From Rhodanobacter sp. C06 (GTDB lineage Bacteria; Pseudomonadota; Gammaproteobacteria; Xanthomonadales; Rhodanobacteraceae), in contig NZ_MUNP01000034.1 in assembly GCF_002001105.1 (NCBI RefSeq), positions 1 to 64,000 of the forward strand: a DNA stretch of 64,000 nt, given 5' to 3'. The first letter of the stretch is position 1, and each line of letters opens with the position of its first letter. The notes beneath the pieces were generated by a model that saw only the letters and a list, made by a program, of their open reading frames with translations, was not told the origin of the DNA and ran no database searches. Made by a program: the position numbers and the translations under genes. Below, in pieces: positions 7,581 to 16,202 of the stretch.

Positions 7581-9449
7581 TCAGCCCGACGGCGCCAGCT
7601 GCGCCTGCACCTCGTTGATCGAGTCGCGGATGCTCTTGGAGAACATCGAGTCGAGGTGGTGGATCAGCACCAGCCGCTCGGTGGCGCGGGTCATCGCCAC
7701 GTAGAGCAGGCGCGCCTCGTCGACATCGCGCTGGTTTTCGCGCGGCAGCGAGCCGAGGCCGGGGATGATCACGAACGGGAATTCCAGGCCCTTGCAGGAG
7801 TGCATGGTGAGCAGCTTCACGCTGTCCTTGACCACGAACAGCGCCTGCTTGCCGTTCTCGTCGGCGAGGCTGGAGGGAATGGCGAGGCGCTCCAGCGCAT
7901 CGTGCAGCTTCTCGCCCTCCCAGCCGGCGCGGTAGATCACCGCCATCTCGCCCCAGGGGCGGCCGTGGGCGTGCTCGTCGCGCAGCTGGGCAATCAGCGC
8001 ATCGAGCTGGGCGGCGGCGGTATCGGTGCGGATCAGCTCGGGCAGCGGGCCGCGCCGGCCGGCGCTTTCGGGGGCGATCAGCGGCACGCCGTCATCGTCG
8101 TCGCTGCGCGCGGCGAGCAGTTCACCGGCGAAGTTGCGCGCCACCGCGAGGATCTCCAGCGTGTTGCGGTAGTTGAGCTTGAGGATGGTGGTGCGGCCCT
8201 GCGCCTGCACGCCCAGGCTCTTCCAGCTGAGCTTGCGACGGCCGGCCTTGCCGTAGATGTTCTGCGCGTCGTCGTACAGCACCAGCAGCGAATTGGTGGC
8301 CGGGTCGATCATCTGCACGATCAGCTTGTACCAGTCCGGCTCGAAGTCATGGCCCTCGTCGACCAGCACCGCGCCGTACTGGAAGCGCGGAATCTGCTCC
8401 CTGTCCACGCCTTCCATCACCCGCTCCACCATCGCCTCGAAGAAGTGCTCGCCCTTGGGCGGCAGCGCCACGTGGTAGCTGGTGAGCATGCGGTGGCACC
8501 AGCGGTGGAAGTTGTAGACCTGCACCTTGTCTGCCAGGCCGCGTTCGCCGATCAGCTGCTCCAGCCGCGCCGCCAGCGTCTTGTTGTAGCAGAGCACCAG
8601 GATCGGCCGGCTCAGCGACTGCGCCAGCTGCATCGCGCGGAAGCCCAGGATCATGGTCTTGCCGGAACCGGCCACGCCGTGGATGACGCGGTGCTCGTCG
8701 CCCAGCGAGCGCGCCAGCTGCTCCTGCTGGGCGTCCATCACCTTCACCAGGTCGGGGATCTCCAGCGCACGGGCGTCCTGGCCTTCGGCGGCGAACAGGC
8801 CGAACTGGCCGCTGCCCGGCTCCACCCGGATCTCGGGGAACAAGTGCCAGCGCACACGGTCGATCTGCGGCAACGTGAGCGCCACCGGAAACACCTGCGG
8901 GAACATCGCCCACAGGCGTTCCTGGAAGGCCTCGCTGTCCACCGTCTCGAAAAGTTCGTCGCGGCAGATCGCCAGGTGCGCGGGGATCACTGCGTCCAGC
9001 CCGCCTTCCTCGAACTGCTTGCGCGTGATGTTGGCCAGCACCGCACCCCAGGCCCAGGGCATCACCAGCTTGCCGGCGTGGCGATGGCCTTCGGGGTAGC
9101 GCAGCGCCGGATCGTGCTCCAACACCACGCCGATTTCCAGCGCATAGGCGCGTGCCTGCAGCAGCGGGTTCGTCTCCTTCGCCAGGCCGCGCTCGGTGAC
9201 CAGGGTGAATTGGGTCTTGTCGGCGTGGCGGATGGTGTCGGTCTTCCAGTCCTTCACTTCCAGCACCAGCAGGCCGCGGCGCGGGTGGAACACCACGAAG
9301 TCGGGGCGGCGCTGCTTGAGGCCGATCGGCACGTCGTACCAGAGCAGGTAGTCGTTTTCGAGCTTCTGTTCCAGCCGTTCGGACACGCGCTTCTCGCCGC
9401 CGGTCATCCGTGGCAGGCAGCTGTTGCGGGTGGGTATGAGCGTGGCCAA
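7581..9449 (-). CDS. NERD domain UvrD-like helicase
   Basis: About 622 residues. The N-terminus is a nuclease-related domain (NERD) with PDFVVFHPRRGLLVLEVKDW, matching the D..E.K core of this nuclease-like fold. The rest is a superfamily 1 helicase: Walker A GVAGSGKTM, VLVDEGHDF (Walker B-like), and C-terminal LLYVAMTRATERLVLI. It probably unwinds and may nick DNA in repair. The start is taken as TTG 9449, because GGGGGA lies five bases upstream and the peptide LIPTRNSCLPRMTGGEKR is usual for the family; ATG 9407 is the alternative. Adjacent genes do not suggest a defence island. Confidence 0.8.
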   Translation of the reverse strand: MATLIPTRNSCLPRMTGGEKRVSERLEQKLENDYLLWYDVPIGLKQRRPDFVVFHPRRGLLVLEVKDWKTDTIRHADKTQFTLVTERGLAKETNPLLQARAYALEIGVVLEHDPALRYPEGHRHAGKLVMPWAWGAVLANITRKQFEEGGLDAVIPAHLAICRDELFETVDSEAFQERLWAMFPQVFPVALTLPQIDRVRWHLFPEIRVEPGSGQFGLFAAEGQDARALEIPDLVKVMDAQQEQLARSLGDEHRVIHGVAGSGKTMILGFRAMQLAQSLSRPILVLCYNKTLAARLEQLIGERGLADKVQVYNFHRWCHRMLTSYHVALPPKGEHFFEAMVERVMEGVDREQIPRFQYGAVLVDEGHDFEPDWYKLIVQMIDPATNSLLVLYDDAQNIYGKAGRRKLSWKSLGVQAQGRTTILKLNYRNTLEILAVARNFAGELLAARSDDDDGVPLIAPESAGRRGPLPELIRTDTAAAQLDALIAQLRDEHAHGRPWGEMAVIYRAGWEGEKLHDALERLAIPSSLADENGKQALFVVKDSVKLLTMHSCKGLEFPFVIIPGLGSLPRENQRDVDEARLLYVAMTRATERLVLIHHLDSMFSKSIRDSINEVQAQLAPSG

Positions 9450-9510
9450 TGGCGTCCCCCGGTTGGTTCGCGGGAAGTTAGCGGAACCGGTGGATATGCG
9501 CAAAAGGACT

Positions 9511-9539
9511 TTGCGCGCGCCGAAAGCCTGTGCTATCAC
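9511..9539 (+). promoter_or_regulatory. Promoter of the DAHP synthase leader
   Basis: TTGCGC (9511-9516), 17-bp spacer, TATCAC (9534-9539) preceded by TGC as an extended -10. Transcription would start near 9546, only a few bases before the leader ATG at 9549, so the leader would be translated from an almost leaderless RNA. Confidence 0.5.
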
Positions 9540-9548
9540 TGGCCTCCC

Positions 9549-9629
9549 ATGACCCACACCGCCCGCCAGTATTTTTGGTTTTATGGCTATCCGAAGCCGC
9601 TGGCGGAGGCATGGGTGCGATCGTCCTGA
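9549..9629 (+). CDS. Aromatic-rich leader peptide of DAHP synthase
   Basis: 26 codons; residues 8-14 are YFWFYGY, six aromatics in seven, and a further Trp is at 22. Tyr, Phe and Trp are all present, so the peptide can sense any aromatic amino acid shortage by ribosome stalling. It ends shortly before a terminator hairpin and the DAHP synthase gene. Peptides of this type control aromatic pathway genes by attenuation in gammaproteobacteria. It is too short for routine gene callers. Confidence 0.85.
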   Translation: MTHTARQYFWFYGYPKPLAEAWVRSS

Positions 9630-9679
9630 AGTCCTGACACCCCATTCCGAAAGCCGCCAGCAGCACAGGCGGCTTTTTT
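9563..9679 (+). promoter_or_regulatory. Transcription attenuator with 1:2, 2:3, 3:4 pairing
   Basis: Four segments are visible: 1 = CCGCCAG (9563-9569), 2 = GCTGGCGG (9599-9606), 3 = CCGCCAGC (9654-9661), 4 = GGCGGCTT (9668-9675). Segment 2 can pair perfectly with 1 or with 3, and 3 with 4 in the terminator. Segment 1 lies just before the aromatic codons (9570-9590), so a ribosome stalled there would cover it, free 2 to pair with 3, and prevent termination. Confidence 0.8.
9651..9679 (+). terminator. Attenuator terminator
   Basis: Perfect stem AAGCCGCC (9651-9658) / GGCGGCTT (9668-9675) with a nine-base loop, ending in six T (9674-9679). It precedes the DAHP synthase start by about 40 bp. 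Confidence 0.85.
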
Positions 9680-9720
9680 CATGGCCGCCGCTGGCACCCC
9701 ACCCGAGGAAAGCCGCCGCC

Positions 9721-10800
9721 ATGTCCCAGTCCGCCACCGACGATCTGCGCATTCGCACGATCACCCCGCTCGCCACGCCCGCCGAGGTGATGGACGAGTG
9801 CCCCGCCACGCCCGCCGCGCTTGCCACCGTGGGCAAGGCGCGCGCGGTGCTGCACCGCATCCTCGACGGTGGCGACGACCGCCTCGCGGTGGTGATCGGC
9901 CCGTGCTCCATCCACGACCCGCGCGCCGCGCTGGAGTACGCGCAGCGGCTCGCGGCGCAGCGCGAGCGCCTGGGCGGCGAGCTGGAGATCGTGATGCGGG
10001 TGTACTTCGAGAAGCCGCGCACCACGGTGGGCTGGAAGGGGCTGATCAACGACCCGGACCTGGACGGCAGCTTCCACATCCGCAAGGGTTTGCGCGTGGC
10101 GCGCCAGCTGCTGTGCGACATCAACGCGCTGGGCGTGCCGGCGGGCAGCGAGTTCCTCGACATCATCTCGCCGCAATACCTCGCCGACCTGGTGGCCTGG
10201 GGCGCGATCGGTGCGCGCACCACCGAGAGCCAGGTGCATCGCGAGCTGGCCTCGGGGCTGTCCTGTCCGGTGGGTTTCAAGAACGGCACCGACGGCAACG
10301 TGAAGCTGGCAGTGGACGCCGTGCAGGCGGCCGCGCATCCGCATCACTTCCTCGCGGTGACCAAGCAGGGCCAAGCGGCGATCGCCGCCACCAGCGGCAA
10401 TCGCGATTGCCACGTGATCCTGCGCGGCGGCAAGGTGCCGAACTACGACGCGGCCAGCGTCGAGGCCGCCTGCAGCGCGATCGCCAAGGCCGGCCTGCCG
10501 GCGCGGGTGATGATCGACGCCAGCCATGCGAACAGCGGCAAGAACCCGGAGAACCAGCCGCGCGTGATCGCCGACATCGCCGCCCAGCTCGAGGCGGGCG
10601 AATCGCGCATCGTTGGTGCGATGGTGGAGAGCCATCTGGTCGCCGGTCGCCAGGACCTGGTGGAAGGCCGTCCGCTGACCTACGGCCAGAGCGTCACGGA
10701 TGGCTGCATCGGCTGGGACGACTCGGTGCGCGTGCTGGAGCGACTGGCTGCCGCGGTGCGTCGGCACCGCGAGCTGGCGGGGGACGAGATGGCGGCCTGA
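9721..10800 (+). CDS. aroG: DAHP synthase, class I
   Basis: 359 residues. It condenses phosphoenolpyruvate and erythrose 4-phosphate to DAHP, the first step of the shikimate pathway. Family blocks are present: VVIGPCSIHDP, RVYFEKPRTTVGWKG, LINDPDLDGSF, GARTTESQ, GFKNGTDG and IDASHANSGK. Length fits the AroF/G/H type. ATG 9721 is the start used; the frame is open upstream but that part covers the attenuator. Expression should rise when aromatic amino acids are scarce. Which of the Phe, Tyr or Trp sensitive isoenzymes it is cannot be told by eye, so the symbol is provisional. Confidence 0.93.
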   Translation: MSQSATDDLRIRTITPLATPAEVMDECPATPAALATVGKARAVLHRILDGGDDRLAVVIGPCSIHDPRAALEYAQRLAAQRERLGGELEIVMRVYFEKPRTTVGWKGLINDPDLDGSFHIRKGLRVARQLLCDINALGVPAGSEFLDIISPQYLADLVAWGAIGARTTESQVHRELASGLSCPVGFKNGTDGNVKLAVDAVQAAAHPHHFLAVTKQGQAAIAATSGNRDCHVILRGGKVPNYDAASVEAACSAIAKAGLPARVMIDASHANSGKNPENQPRVIADIAAQLEAGESRIVGAMVESHLVAGRQDLVEGRPLTYGQSVTDGCIGWDDSVRVLERLAAAVRRHRELAGDEMAA

Positions 10801-10841
10801 CGGCGGCGGTATGCTTGGCGGCATCGTCCGTGGAGATCGCC

Positions 10842-11117
10842 ATGCAGCTCGACATCCAGCACAACCGCGCTGCGCAGCGTTTCGAGGTGGAGGTGGAAGG
10901 CGCGCACTGCGTGCTCGACTACACGCTCGCGGAAGGCGGCATGGCGATCACCCATACCGAGGTGCCGCCGCCGGCCGGCGGTCGCGGCGTGGCTGGCGAA
11001 CTGGTGCGCTCGGCGCTGGATTTCGCGCGCGCGAAAGGCTGGAAGGTGGCGCCGCTCTGCTCGTATGCCGGGGCCTGGATGGCACGGCATCCCGACTACG
11101 CGGACCTGCGCGCATGA
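10842..11117 (+). CDS. GNAT-like N-acetyltransferase (YjdJ type)
   Basis: 91 residues, a minimal GCN5-related fold of the short YjdJ kind: LDYTLAEGGMAITHTEVPP, then GGRGVAGELVRSALDFAR (acetyl-CoA loop region) and VAPLCSYAGAWMARHPDYADL at the end. Substrate is unknown; such small proteins usually acetylate a small amine or act on a CoA-linked substrate. It overlaps the next gene by ATGA (11114-11117), so the two are translationally coupled. Confidence 0.85.
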   Translation: MQLDIQHNRAAQRFEVEVEGAHCVLDYTLAEGGMAITHTEVPPPAGGRGVAGELVRSALDFARAKGWKVAPLCSYAGAWMARHPDYADLRA

Positions 11118-11800
11118 GCGGCGAGGCATCCGGCACCAACGGCGCGTCGAAGCCGCCGCGCTGGCGGCCGTTCCGCTACGTGACGGCGCGGCCGCGGCTC
11201 AGCGCCTCGTTCGTGATCTTCGTGATCGCCGGCGCCGTGCTGATCGCGCTGGGCCTGCGCGTGGCCACCGCGATCCTGCTGGGCTTCGACCTGGCCGCGG
11301 TGATCTACCTGCTGGCGCTGGCGCGGCTGTTCAACCGGTCCACGCCTACGCACATGCGCCGGCAGGCGAAGGCGCAGGACACCGGGCGCTGGGGCATCCT
11401 GTGGAGCGGGGTGGTGTTGTCCGGCGTGGTGCTGGTGGCACTGGGTACCGAACTGCACGCGGCCAAGGGCGGTGGCCTTCCGGCGCTGGGCGTGGGCGCG
11501 CTCAGCGTGGTGCTGAGCTGGCTGTTCCTCAACATCATGTTCGCGCTGCACTACGCGCACGGTTTCTACGGCGATTTCGGCGAGAAGCACGCCGGGCTGG
11601 AGTTCCCCGACACGCCCAAGCCCGACTACTGGGACTTCGCCTATTTCGCCATCGTGATCGGCATGACCTTCCAGGTCTCCGACGTGCAGATCAGCAGTCG
11701 CTACCTGCGCCGCGTGGCGCTGCTGCACAGCGTGATCGCGTTCTTCTTCAACGTGTTCATCATCGCGATCACGGTGAACATCGTGGCGGGGATGGGGTAG
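11114..11800 (+). CDS. DUF1345 family membrane protein
   Basis: 228 residues with five or six predicted membrane segments (FVIFVIAGAVLIALGL, AVIYLLALARLF, VVLSGVVLVALG, VVLSWLFLNIMFALHYAHGFY, FAYFAIVIGMTF, ALLHSVIAFFFNVFIIAITVNIV). The HYAHGFYGD and PKPDYWDFAYFA blocks are typical of DUF1345. Function is unknown. It is coupled to the acetyltransferase upstream, and its TAG (11798-11800) directly abuts a four-hairpin element. Confidence 0.85.
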   Translation: MSGEASGTNGASKPPRWRPFRYVTARPRLSASFVIFVIAGAVLIALGLRVATAILLGFDLAAVIYLLALARLFNRSTPTHMRRQAKAQDTGRWGILWSGVVLSGVVLVALGTELHAAKGGGLPALGVGALSVVLSWLFLNIMFALHYAHGFYGDFGEKHAGLEFPDTPKPDYWDFAYFAIVIGMTFQVSDVQISSRYLRRVALLHSVIAFFFNVFIIAITVNIVAGMG

Positions 11801-11909
11801 GGCCATGGATGGCCCGTGCGCCAGCCAAGCGCATGCGCTTGGCTGGCGGAGCCGAGTCCGGCTGCGCCGGACTCGGCGAGTCGGGAAAGTGCAGGAAGCA
11901 CTTTCCCGA
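11801..11909 (+). repeat. Four-hairpin intergenic element, copy A
   Basis: Four consecutive perfect hairpins: H1 11801-11814 (GGCCAT / ATGGCC, loop GG), H2 11819-11848 (14-bp stem, two-base centre), H3 11851-11877 (12-bp stem, loop TGC), H4 11881-11909 (12-bp stem, loop AGGAA). The joints GA (before H3) and GAG (after H3) and the H1 and H4 loops recur in copy B at 59150-59259, while the H2-H4 stems differ but still pair. No T tract follows, so a classical terminator is unlikely. No protein gene is seen from 11801 to 11976. Confidence 0.85.
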
Positions 11910-11976
11910 CCATCAGCAAGGCTTCGGCTTGAATGCTCCGGCCTGCTATCGCAGCGAGGGTGCTGCAGGAACTTCC

Positions 11977-12459
11977 TCAATCGCGGAAATTGTCGAACTG
12001 CAGCGGCAGTTCCACCTCGGCCTTGCGCAGCACCGCCATCGCGGCCTGCAGGTCGTCGCGCTTCTTGCCGGTCACGCGCAGCTTGTCGCCGTTGATCTGC
12101 GCCTCGACCTTGAGCTTGGCCTCCTTCAGCGTGGCCACCAGCTTTTTCGCGACCGGCTGCTCGATGCCCTGCTTCACGGTGATCTTCTGGCGCGCGCCGG
12201 CGAGGTTGGTCTCCACCTCGCCGATGTCCAGCGCGCGCACGTCGATCTTCCGCGAGATCAGCCTGGCGCGCAGGATGTCCAGCATCTGCTGCAGCTGGAA
12301 ATCGCTGGGTGCGCTCTGGGTGATCACGAAGTCGTCCAGCGCGTATTTCGCGTCCTGACCCTTGAAGTCGAAGCGGTTCGCCAGCTCGCGGTTGGCCTGG
12401 TCCACGGCATTGGTCAGTTCGTGCTTGTCGACTTCGGAGATCACGTCGAAGGAGGGCAT
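11977..12459 (-). CDS. yajQ: YajQ family cyclic-di-GMP-binding type protein
   Basis: 160 residues, normal length for YajQ (MPSFDVISEVD start; LANRFDFKG; a central repeat of two ferredoxin-like halves; VRVTGKKRDDLQ-type end). In Xanthomonas campestris a YajQ member is a c-di-GMP effector that alters transcription of virulence genes; that is knowledge of the family, not visible here. Given three cyclases at the start of the window, such a role is plausible. It is a single gene with opposed neighbours on both sides. Confidence 0.93.
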   Translation of the reverse strand: MPSFDVISEVDKHELTNAVDQANRELANRFDFKGQDAKYALDDFVITQSAPSDFQLQQMLDILRARLISRKIDVRALDIGEVETNLAGARQKITVKQGIEQPVAKKLVATLKEAKLKVEAQINGDKLRVTGKKRDDLQAAMAVLRKAEVELPLQFDNFRD

Positions 12460-12534
12460 GGCGGCGACTCGAGGGTGAATGAGGCGGAAAGTGTAAGCGA
12501 TGCGGCTGGGCGATAATGCCGCGTTCTCAAGCCC

Positions 12535-12560
12535 GTCATTCCGGCCTGCGCCGGGATGAC
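12535..12560. repeat. Single GTCATTCC-type palindrome
   Basis: GTCATTCCGGC / GCCGGGATGAC around CTGC, a lone hairpin of the same kind as the paired element at 35892-35977. It sits just upstream of the flavoprotein gene. Confidence 0.7.
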
Positions 12561-12593
12561 GAACGATGTGGCGCCCGGCGGGCAGGTGATGGC

Positions 12594-13772
12594 GTGAAAA
12601 CGGATGTGCTGATCATTGGTGCCGGTGCCGCAGGCCTGATGTGCGCGATCGCTGCGGGGAAGCGCGGGCGCCGCGTGCTGGTGGTCGATCATGCCAACAA
12701 GGTCGGCAAGAAGATCCTGATGTCCGGCGGCGGGCGCTGCAATTTCACCAATCTCGGCGTCACCCCGGCGAATTACCTCAGCGCGAACCCGCACTTCGCC
12801 AAGTCCGCGCTGGCGCGCTACACGCCGGCGGACCTCATCGCGCTGGTCGAAAAGCACGGCATCGCGTACCACGAGAAGGAGCTGGGCCAGCTGTTCTGCG
12901 ACGACTCCTCGAAGCAGATCGTGCGCCTGCTGCTGGACGAATGCGCCGCGGCGGGCGTGCGCGTCGAGACCAGTTGCGGCGTCGAGCGCGTGCGCAAGAC
13001 GGACGAGGGTTTCAGCGTGCTCACCGCGCACGGCGAAGTGCACGCCGAATCGCTGGTGGTGGCCAGCGGCGGCCTGTCGATCCCCAGCATGGGCGCCAGT
13101 GGTTTCGGCTACGAGTTGGCGCGGCAGTTCGGCCATGCGGTGCTGCCCGTGCGCGCCGCGCTGGTGCCGCTGACCCTGAGCGGCAAGCACCAGGAGCATT
13201 ACGCCGATCTCGCCGGCGTGGCCTTGCCGCTGGCCGAGGCGCGGGTGGGCAAGCGCGCGTTCCGCGCGGGGCTGCTGTTCACCCATCGCGGCCTGAGCGG
13301 GCCGGCGATCCTGCAGATCTCCTCGTACTGGCAGCCGGGCGACGAGCTGCGCCTCGATCTCGCACCGGATGCGGAACTGGGCGACTGGCTGCTGGCGCAA
13401 CGCGCCGCGCGTCCGGCGGCGGAACTGAAGAACGTGCTGGCCGACGCGCTGCCGAAGCGTCTTGGGCAGCGCCTGTGCGAGCTGTGGTTTGAAAGCCGCC
13501 CGATGCGCCAGTACCGCGACGCCGAGCTGCGCGAAATCGGCCGGCAGCTGCACGACTGGCCCATCGTCGCGAGCGGCACCGAGGGCTACCGCACCGCCGA
13601 GGTGACCCTGGGCGGCGTGGACACCGACGGGCTGTCGTCCAGCACGATGCAGTCGAAGCTCGTGCCCGGCCTGTACTTCATCGGTGAAGTGGTCGACGTC
13701 ACCGGCTGGCTGGGCGGCTACAACTTCCAGTGGGCCTGGGCCTCGGGGCACGCGGCGGGCGAGGTGGCGTGA
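12594..13772 (+). CDS. HI0933/YhiN family FAD-binding protein
   Basis: 392 residues. The N-terminal Rossmann motif GAGAAGLMCAIAAG binds FAD; KVGKKILMSGGGRCNFTN and the C-terminal GEVVDVTGWLGGYNFQWAWASG are signatures of the HI0933 family of predicted NAD(P)/FAD oxidoreductases. Substrate is not known. GTG 12594 is used because AGGTGA lies about six bases upstream and the Rossmann strand begins at once. The frame is open upstream only through the palindrome. Confidence 0.88.
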   Translation: MKTDVLIIGAGAAGLMCAIAAGKRGRRVLVVDHANKVGKKILMSGGGRCNFTNLGVTPANYLSANPHFAKSALARYTPADLIALVEKHGIAYHEKELGQLFCDDSSKQIVRLLLDECAAAGVRVETSCGVERVRKTDEGFSVLTAHGEVHAESLVVASGGLSIPSMGASGFGYELARQFGHAVLPVRAALVPLTLSGKHQEHYADLAGVALPLAEARVGKRAFRAGLLFTHRGLSGPAILQISSYWQPGDELRLDLAPDAELGDWLLAQRAARPAAELKNVLADALPKRLGQRLCELWFESRPMRQYRDAELREIGRQLHDWPIVASGTEGYRTAEVTLGGVDTDGLSSSTMQSKLVPGLYFIGEVVDVTGWLGGYNFQWAWASGHAAGEVA

Positions 13773-13847
13773 TGCCGCGACTTCGCGGGAGCTGAACACC
13801 CCGGATGTTCCACTGCGGGGAGTGAATCCATATCGGGAGTACGGCGC

Positions 13848-14735
13848 ATGAAAGTTGGCTTTCTCGGTCTTGGCGCGATGGGCGCTGCAATGGCGACGAA
13901 CCTGCTCAAGTCAGGCCATGAAGTGACCGTGTGGAACCGCTCTCCGGCGGCGGCACAGCCGCTGGCGGCGCTGGGTGCCACGGTGGCGAAAGATGCCGCG
14001 GAGGCGGCGCGTGGCGACGCCGTGCTGAGCATGCTGGCGAACGACACGGCGGTGCGGGCGGTGATCTTCGATGGCGGTGTGCTCGATGCGATGGCGCCGG
14101 GCACGGTGCATGCGAACCACGCCACGGTGTCGGTGGCGCTGGCAAGGGAACTGGCACAGGCGCATGCCGCGCATGGCGTGGAGTATGTCGCCGCACCGGT
14201 GTTCGGCCGGCCGGATGTGGCTGCCGCCGGCAAGCTCAATATCCTTGTTGCGGGCGGGCCGCAGGCGATCGAGCGCGTGCGCCCGCTGCTGGATGCGATG
14301 GGCAGCCGCGTATGGCCGCTGGGCGAGGCGCCGGAACGTGCGAACGTGGCGAAGATCGCAGGCAACTTCATGCTGGCGGCGGCGATCGAAAGCATGGCCG
14401 AAGCCTCCGCGCTGACCCGCGCGCATGGCATCAGCGCTGCGGACTTCCTGGAAGTGATGACCAGTACGCTGTTCGCCACTCCGGCCTACCAGGGCTACGC
14501 GAAACTGATCGCCGCGCAGCGTTTCAAGCCGGCCGGTTTCGCCTTGCCGCTGGGCTACAAGGACGTGGGATTGGCGCTGGCGGCAGGCGAGGCTGCGCGG
14601 GTGCCGCTGCCGTTCGCCGGCGTGCTGCGCGACAGCCTGCTGGAAGCGCTGGCTGCAGGCGACGAGGACGTGGATTGGTCGGTGCTGTCGCAGGTGTCTG
14701 CGCGGCGCGCGCGCCTTGACGAGCGCGGCTGTTAG
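13848..14735 (+). CDS. NAD(P)-dependent beta-hydroxyacid dehydrogenase
   Basis: 295 residues of the 3-hydroxyisobutyrate / 6-phosphogluconate dehydrogenase-like family. GFLGLGAMG at 4-12 is the dinucleotide site (WNRSPAAA after the second strand suggests NADP), and AKIAGNFM contains the catalytic Lys. The substrate cannot be assigned. Its TAG overlaps the stop of the convergent gene by four bases (14732-14735). Confidence 0.88.
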   Translation: MKVGFLGLGAMGAAMATNLLKSGHEVTVWNRSPAAAQPLAALGATVAKDAAEAARGDAVLSMLANDTAVRAVIFDGGVLDAMAPGTVHANHATVSVALARELAQAHAAHGVEYVAAPVFGRPDVAAAGKLNILVAGGPQAIERVRPLLDAMGSRVWPLGEAPERANVAKIAGNFMLAAAIESMAEASALTRAHGISAADFLEVMTSTLFATPAYQGYAKLIAAQRFKPAGFALPLGYKDVGLALAAGEAARVPLPFAGVLRDSLLEALAAGDEDVDWSVLSQVSARRARLDERGC

Positions 14736-15202
14736 TCGCGCAGCAGGCGCAACTGCGCCAGCCAGCGGTCGAGCTGGTTGGCGAAGGCCTGCTTGTCGCG
14801 CGCATGGAACGCGGCGTGGCCGCCGGTGTCGACGCCGGCGCCGCGCAGCTCGTCCATGAAATTGCGCATGCCCAAGCGCTGGGCGATGGTGTCGGAAGTG
14901 TGCAGCTCACCGCGCGGGTCCAGCGCCAGGGCGCCCTTCTCGATGACCAGCGCGGCCAGCGGGATGTCCTGGGTCACCACCAGATCACCGGCAGCGACGC
15001 GGCGTACGATCTCGCCGTCGGCCACGTCGAAGCCGCCGGGCACCTGCACGGCGCGCACGTAGCGCGAGGGCGGGGTACGCAGGTACTGGTTCGCGACCAG
15101 GGTCACCATCACCTGTTCGCGTTCGGCGGCGCGGAACAGGATCTCCTTGATCGCCACCGGACAGGCGTCGGCATCGACGAGGATCTGCGCTTCGGCGCTC
15201 AC
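14732..15202 (-). CDS. YaiI/YqxD family (DUF188) protein
   Basis: 156 residues. [40 protein letters not shown] and [16 protein letters not shown] are the hallmarks of the family, whose Asp-rich site resembles a PIN-type nuclease fold. Its true activity is not established. GTG 15202 is used: it overlaps the upstream PhzF gene stop as GTGA (15199-15202), so translation is coupled. It converges with the dehydrogenase gene with overlapping stops. Confidence 0.88.
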   Translation of the reverse strand: MSAEAQILVDADACPVAIKEILFRAAEREQVMVTLVANQYLRTPPSRYVRAVQVPGGFDVADGEIVRRVAAGDLVVTQDIPLAALVIEKGALALDPRGELHTSDTIAQRLGMRNFMDELRGAGVDTGGHAAFHARDKQAFANQLDRWLAQLRLLRD

Positions 15203-16080
15203 GCCGCGTTCCAGTCCAGCGTGCCGTCGATGATGGTGTGGCTGCGGCCGCCGATCCACACCGTGCCGTCCACGATGTGGGCGACGAGCTGGGCGTCATG
15301 GCCGATCTCGCGGCCCTGGCTCACGACGTAGCCGCCGGCCAGCGCGCCATGTGGTTCGGCCTGGGCGATGTACGCGGCAATCAGGCCGTTGGCGGCGCCG
15401 GAAGCGGGGTCCTCGATGATGCCCACGCCGGCGGGGAAGGCGCGCACCACCAGCTGGTAATCCGGATGTGCGCTGCGCGCGAACGCGCACAGGCCCATGC
15501 TGCCGGTGGCGTGGGCCAGCGCGCCGATCGCGCTGTGGTCGGGTTGCCAGGCGCGCAGCGCGGTTTCGCTTCCCACCTCGGCCAGCCACCAGCGGCGGCC
15601 GCCGTCGACCAGGGCGGGCGGCAGCGCGCCTGCGCCGATGCCGGCCAGCGCGGCGTCGAGCAGGGGTTGCGCCTCGCGGCCGGTGCGCAGCACCCGTTCG
15701 CCGGGCGATTTCAGCAGCAGGCGGCGTTCCGTGCCCGTGCCTTCTACTCGGATCGGCAATACGCCGGCGCCGCATTCCTGCCACAGCAAGCCATCGACGG
15801 GCCGGACCAGGCCGCACTCCAGCGCGGCGTGCGCGCTGCCCACGCTGGGATGGCCGGCGAACGGGATTTCCTTGTGCGGCGTGAAGATGCGCACGCGGTA
15901 GCTGGCGCCGCTGGTGGCGGGCGGCAGCAGGAACGTGGTCTCGACGAGGTCGGTCCAGCGCGCGAAGCGCTGCATCGCCGCGCCGCTCCAGTGCTCCGTG
16001 CCGATCACCACGCCTAGGTGGTTGCCGCCGCCATGTGTGGCGGCAAAGACGTCCAAATGCAGGTAGCGCAACGCGGGCAT
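15199..16080 (-). CDS. PhzF family isomerase-like protein
   Basis: 293 residues with the two-lobed PhzF fold signatures: [17 protein letters not shown] near the N-terminus, [29 protein letters not shown], and [15 protein letters not shown] near the C-terminus. A catalytic Glu normally lies in the ETTF-type block and is present. PhzF members isomerise or epimerise small hydroxylated substrates; there are no phenazine genes here, so the substrate is unknown. ATG 16080 gives the usual N-terminus; the frame is open further upstream without similarity. Confidence 0.87.
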   Translation of the reverse strand: MPALRYLHLDVFAATHGGGNHLGVVIGTEHWSGAAMQRFARWTDLVETTFLLPPATSGASYRVRIFTPHKEIPFAGHPSVGSAHAALECGLVRPVDGLLWQECGAGVLPIRVEGTGTERRLLLKSPGERVLRTGREAQPLLDAALAGIGAGALPPALVDGGRRWWLAEVGSETALRAWQPDHSAIGALAHATGSMGLCAFARSAHPDYQLVVRAFPAGVGIIEDPASGAANGLIAAYIAQAEPHGALAGGYVVSQGREIGHDAQLVAHIVDGTVWIGGRSHTIIDGTLDWNAA

Positions 16081-16202
16081 GACGGCGGGATTCGTGGGGG
16101 AGCGCGCATGATAGCCGCCTTGGCGAATTGCGGCGCGGATTCGACAAGCGGCCGCGCTGCCGCCAAGATGCGCCACTTCGTCACCCTGGTGCGGAAACGT
16201 TC

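Noticed and set aside
7434-9548. Long plus-strand ORF across the helicase gene
   Set aside because: Antisense to the NERD-UvrD gene and low-complexity; only its last 27 codons (9549-9629) are real, as the leader peptide.
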